DNA of 64,000 bases from Mariniphaga sp963747515. GTDB taxonomy: Bacteria > Bacteroidota > Bacteroidia > Bacteroidales > Prolixibacteraceae. The position numbers were made by a program, and so were the translations under genes. Below, piece by piece: positions 62,136-64,000 of the stretch (its first letter is position 1; every line of letters begins with the position of its first letter). The DNA lies in assembly GCA_963747515.1 (NCBI GenBank), contig CAVVFN010000002.1:434001-498000 (forward strand), given 5' to 3'. The notes under the pieces were generated by a model that had not been told where the DNA came from, ran no database searches, and saw nothing but the letters and a program-made list of their open reading frames with translations.

Positions 62136-62936
62136 ATGAAAAGATTAAGTTCTGTTTTGCTCATTTTTGGTGTTATTCTGCTGGGAATAAATATGATTGG
62201 TTTCTTTAAAACGATGAGAAATCCGGAAGTTCATAATGAAGAATATATTATACACAACAGGATTAACGATGTAACCATACCATGGCCTGAGATTAAGGAT
62301 ATGCTGAAAAGAAAGGAAGGTGAATCAAAAGTTGATTTTGCCGTAAGGATAAATAAGGTTGTTAATGATGGTTTTGCCCATTACTGGAAAGCAGAAGGAA
62401 TTGAAAAATACCATCTGAGGGTTCCTGTTTGGGAAAATTACCTCCTCTATGCCGCTTCCTACATCAATCCCAAAAAATACAAACGGTATGAATTTATAAA
62501 TTATAAAAAGAACCTGGAAAGGGGAGTAGGATTATGTTCCACCCATTCCACGATAGTGAAAGGGGTGCTGCTTGATAATGGAATAAAGGCCGAGTTGCTT
62601 GATGTAGGTGGTCACCATGTTGTGGTCCGGGCAGAACTCAATGATACTGCTACTTATCTGTTGGATCCTGATTTTGGGGTTGTGGTCCCTCACGATACTG
62701 CAGCTCTTACTTTAAATCCCGAACTGGCAAGAGCGCCTTTTGAAAATATGGCTGCTTTATACTATCCCGATGCCAAAGATCCTTATACCACCGATTATGT
62801 TGTGAAAATTTTTGGAGATAAGAAGCATACCTATACCATCAGCAACTGGTTTGAATCTTTTTCATACGTGGCTATATGGATTATACCTATTTTGTTAATG
62901 TTACCTTATTTCTTAAGGCTGTATAAGAAAAGGTAA
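62136..62936 (+). CDS. membrane-anchored transglutaminase-like protein
   Basis: A 266-residue protein with an N-terminal membrane segment (7-25) and a C-terminal one (about 240-260). The domain between has the order Cys-His-Asp of the transglutaminase/papain-like fold: GVGLCSTHSTIVKGVLLDNG (Cys near 133), GGHHVVVRAEL (His near 160) and LLDPDFGVVVPHD (Asp near 177). Such domains act as peptidases or crosslinkers; the substrate is unknown. It follows the beta-helix gene by about 180 bases and may be transcribed with it. Confidence 0.8.
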   Translation: MKRLSSVLLIFGVILLGINMIGFFKTMRNPEVHNEEYIIHNRINDVTIPWPEIKDMLKRKEGESKVDFAVRINKVVNDGFAHYWKAEGIEKYHLRVPVWENYLLYAASYINPKKYKRYEFINYKKNLERGVGLCSTHSTIVKGVLLDNGIKAELLDVGGHHVVVRAELNDTATYLLDPDFGVVVPHDTAALTLNPELARAPFENMAALYYPDAKDPYTTDYVVKIFGDKKHTYTISNWFESFSYVAIWIIPILLMLPYFLRLYKKR

Positions 62937-63171
62937 CCGGTTCTTTTCAGGCAACAGCATGCTTTTTTTCTTCTGTTCTTTATTAATTGCCATATTCCTT
63001 TTGAAAAACAGATCTCTCTGTAAGTGAGGTAATTTCGTATACGTTTTGTTCGAACAGCGGCTATCCTCTCTTTTGCCGCTTTTTTGAATCAGGTAAAAAT
63101 TCCTAACTGAATCTTGCTGAAATAAGATGCATTTTCACCTGGTTCAATTTCTTTATTAGGGGAAAAAGATG

Positions 63172-63384
63172 CTACGGAGAATGCACCTGTTTCGCTGTTG
63201 CTAATGAAATGGCCATTTTGTGATATCCGTCCTGGCAAAAGGTACCCTCATTGGTTTGCAAATAACTTTTAGAACCTTTAGGCAACAACAATGGGCCTAC
63301 CCTGTACCTGCCTTCTTTATTTTCTGACAAAATGTATTTTTCTAAAGGAAATATTTGGCTGATAACGTTTTCTTGAATGAACAT
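63172..63384 (-). CDS. doubtful 70-residue ORF, possible gene remnant
   Basis: The open frame extends upstream of the ATG and reads YWAVYFPKPNPG before MFIQENVISQIF, so it looks like the C-terminal remnant of a longer protein rather than a small gene. No family recognised. Confidence 0.2.
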   Translation of the reverse strand: MFIQENVISQIFPLEKYILSENKEGRYRVGPLLLPKGSKSYLQTNEGTFCQDGYHKMAISLATAKQVHSP

Positions 63385-63952
63385 TCCGGGATTTGGCTTA
63401 GGGAAATATACAGCCCAGTAAATTTTTTGTGAATAATTTTGTTTTATATATAAAAATGTATTATTATTGTTGAATGATTTATATATAATAATGTATAGGT
63501 ATTAAAGTTAAAGTTCCTTTTTTCCTGTTGAACCGGCATGATTTATATGAAATGAAAAGCATATATGGTGTCAGTGCATTCTGTTGTCCTCAGGTTTATC
63601 CCGCAATTTATTTTAAGTGGTTGGACACTGTATATGGGAATCTTGTTAAAGTTTCCTGAAGGATTGCCTGTTTCAGGAAGTCGTCTTTTTTGATGGATTT
63701 GCAAGGTCGTGGGGCAGTCTTTGCAGGCAAAAGTATCCTGCCTTCACGCCTTGTGGAAAACAATAGTTGGGAGTGCTGGTTTTTATATCTTCTTGTCTTT
63801 GTGGCAAAAATTTACCGGAACTGGAAGAGAGGGGCAGAGGTTTGGGTAGATTATTACAGGTAAGAGGTTATATGATTTTGATGAATAAAAATGATGAAAC
63901 ATTATCATTTCAATGCATATTTTTATAATTATTTTTCTAAAAACAAGTTAAA
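63385..63952. other. intergenic region before the PadR gene
   Basis: Short frames only. A TCTTTGTGGCAAAAATTTACCGG fragment near 63797 belongs to the extragenic repeat type seen at 6560 and 23241. Confidence 0.4.
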
Positions 63953-64000
63953 ATGAAAGGTATATCAAAAGAACTGGTTGGAGCTTCAGCCATGGCCATA
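63953..64000 (+). CDS. PadR-family transcriptional regulator (5' end only)
   Basis: The 16 residues available read MKGISKELVGASAMAI, which matches the conserved N-terminus of Bacteroidota PadR-type winged-helix regulators (KELVGAS, then a hydrophobic helix). The gene runs off the window. PadR proteins usually repress an adjacent membrane-protein or efflux gene. Confidence 0.65.
   Translation, partial: MKGISKELVGASAMAI

Overview
The window reads as a chromosome segment of a Bacteroidota species, most likely a marine or sediment Bacteroidia of the Marinilabiliales/Prolixibacteraceae type (inference). The evidence is type IX secretion C-terminal sorting domains, NVEALA-like leader peptides, 6-bladed beta-propeller lipoproteins, a DUF6266 protein, MG2/TonB-plug type proteins, few Shine-Dalgarno sites, and a promoter of the TTG-N20-TAnnTTTG kind. 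No rRNA, tRNA, CRISPR array or intact insertion sequence was recognised.

Layout. 1-8 kb: a PD-(D/E)XK-like protein, a dynamin-like GTPase, a DUF6266 protein behind a striking 11-bp repeat array, a YoeB-type toxin-antitoxin pair, an AbiEii-type nucleotidyltransferase pair, and much repeat-rich intergenic DNA. 8-30 kb: a long, mostly co-directional block. It holds an O-antigen-ligase-like TPR protein; cassette 1 (cysteine-rich NVEALA-like peptide, 6-bladed propeller lipoprotein, thioredoxin-like protein); two RND pumps with an adaptor; two S23-type four-helix-bundle genes; a DUF1573 lipoprotein; signal peptidase I; a transglutaminase-like lipoprotein; a TolC-type channel; a small HTH protein; and cassette 2 (the same three gene types). 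The cassettes are visibly AT-rich, while the machinery around them is GC-richer. Purine-rich GGAAGACGGAAG-type repeats have spread between and into the pump genes. 30-37 kb: decayed DNA with a broken MG2 gene, a stand-alone ATPase, toxin remnants, a MITE-like element and a frameshifted T9SS-secreted repeat protein. 37-55 kb: a DUF2271 T9SS protein, HEAT and TPR-LuxR proteins, a flavin monooxygenase, a ZIP transporter, and CHAD, RluB-like, AIM24, OmpR-type two-component, MsrBA, Spondin_N, MscS, dGTPase and YgjP-like genes. 55-64 kb: an adaptor/TolC pair with no pump, a transposase remnant, a second operator-like array, a beta-helix protein, a transglutaminase-like membrane protein and the first codons of a PadR regulator.

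How it may fit together. The 8-30 kb block is the best candidate for an undescribed system. Two small cysteine-rich precursors have 43-residue Sec-like leaders ending in A-x-A. They sit with a thioredoxin-like partner and a propeller lipoprotein, beside a dedicated-looking signal peptidase and a complete tripartite RND/adaptor/TolC set. I infer a secreted disulfide-rich peptide made from exchangeable cassettes. A second candidate is the S23 gene plus purine/pyrimidine repeat unit, which behaves like a small mobile element and has remodelled three pump proteins. A third is a shared TGTGA-N6-TGTGA motif at nearly equal distance upstream of the response-regulator gene and the Spondin_N gene, with a larger phased array at 59.3 kb.
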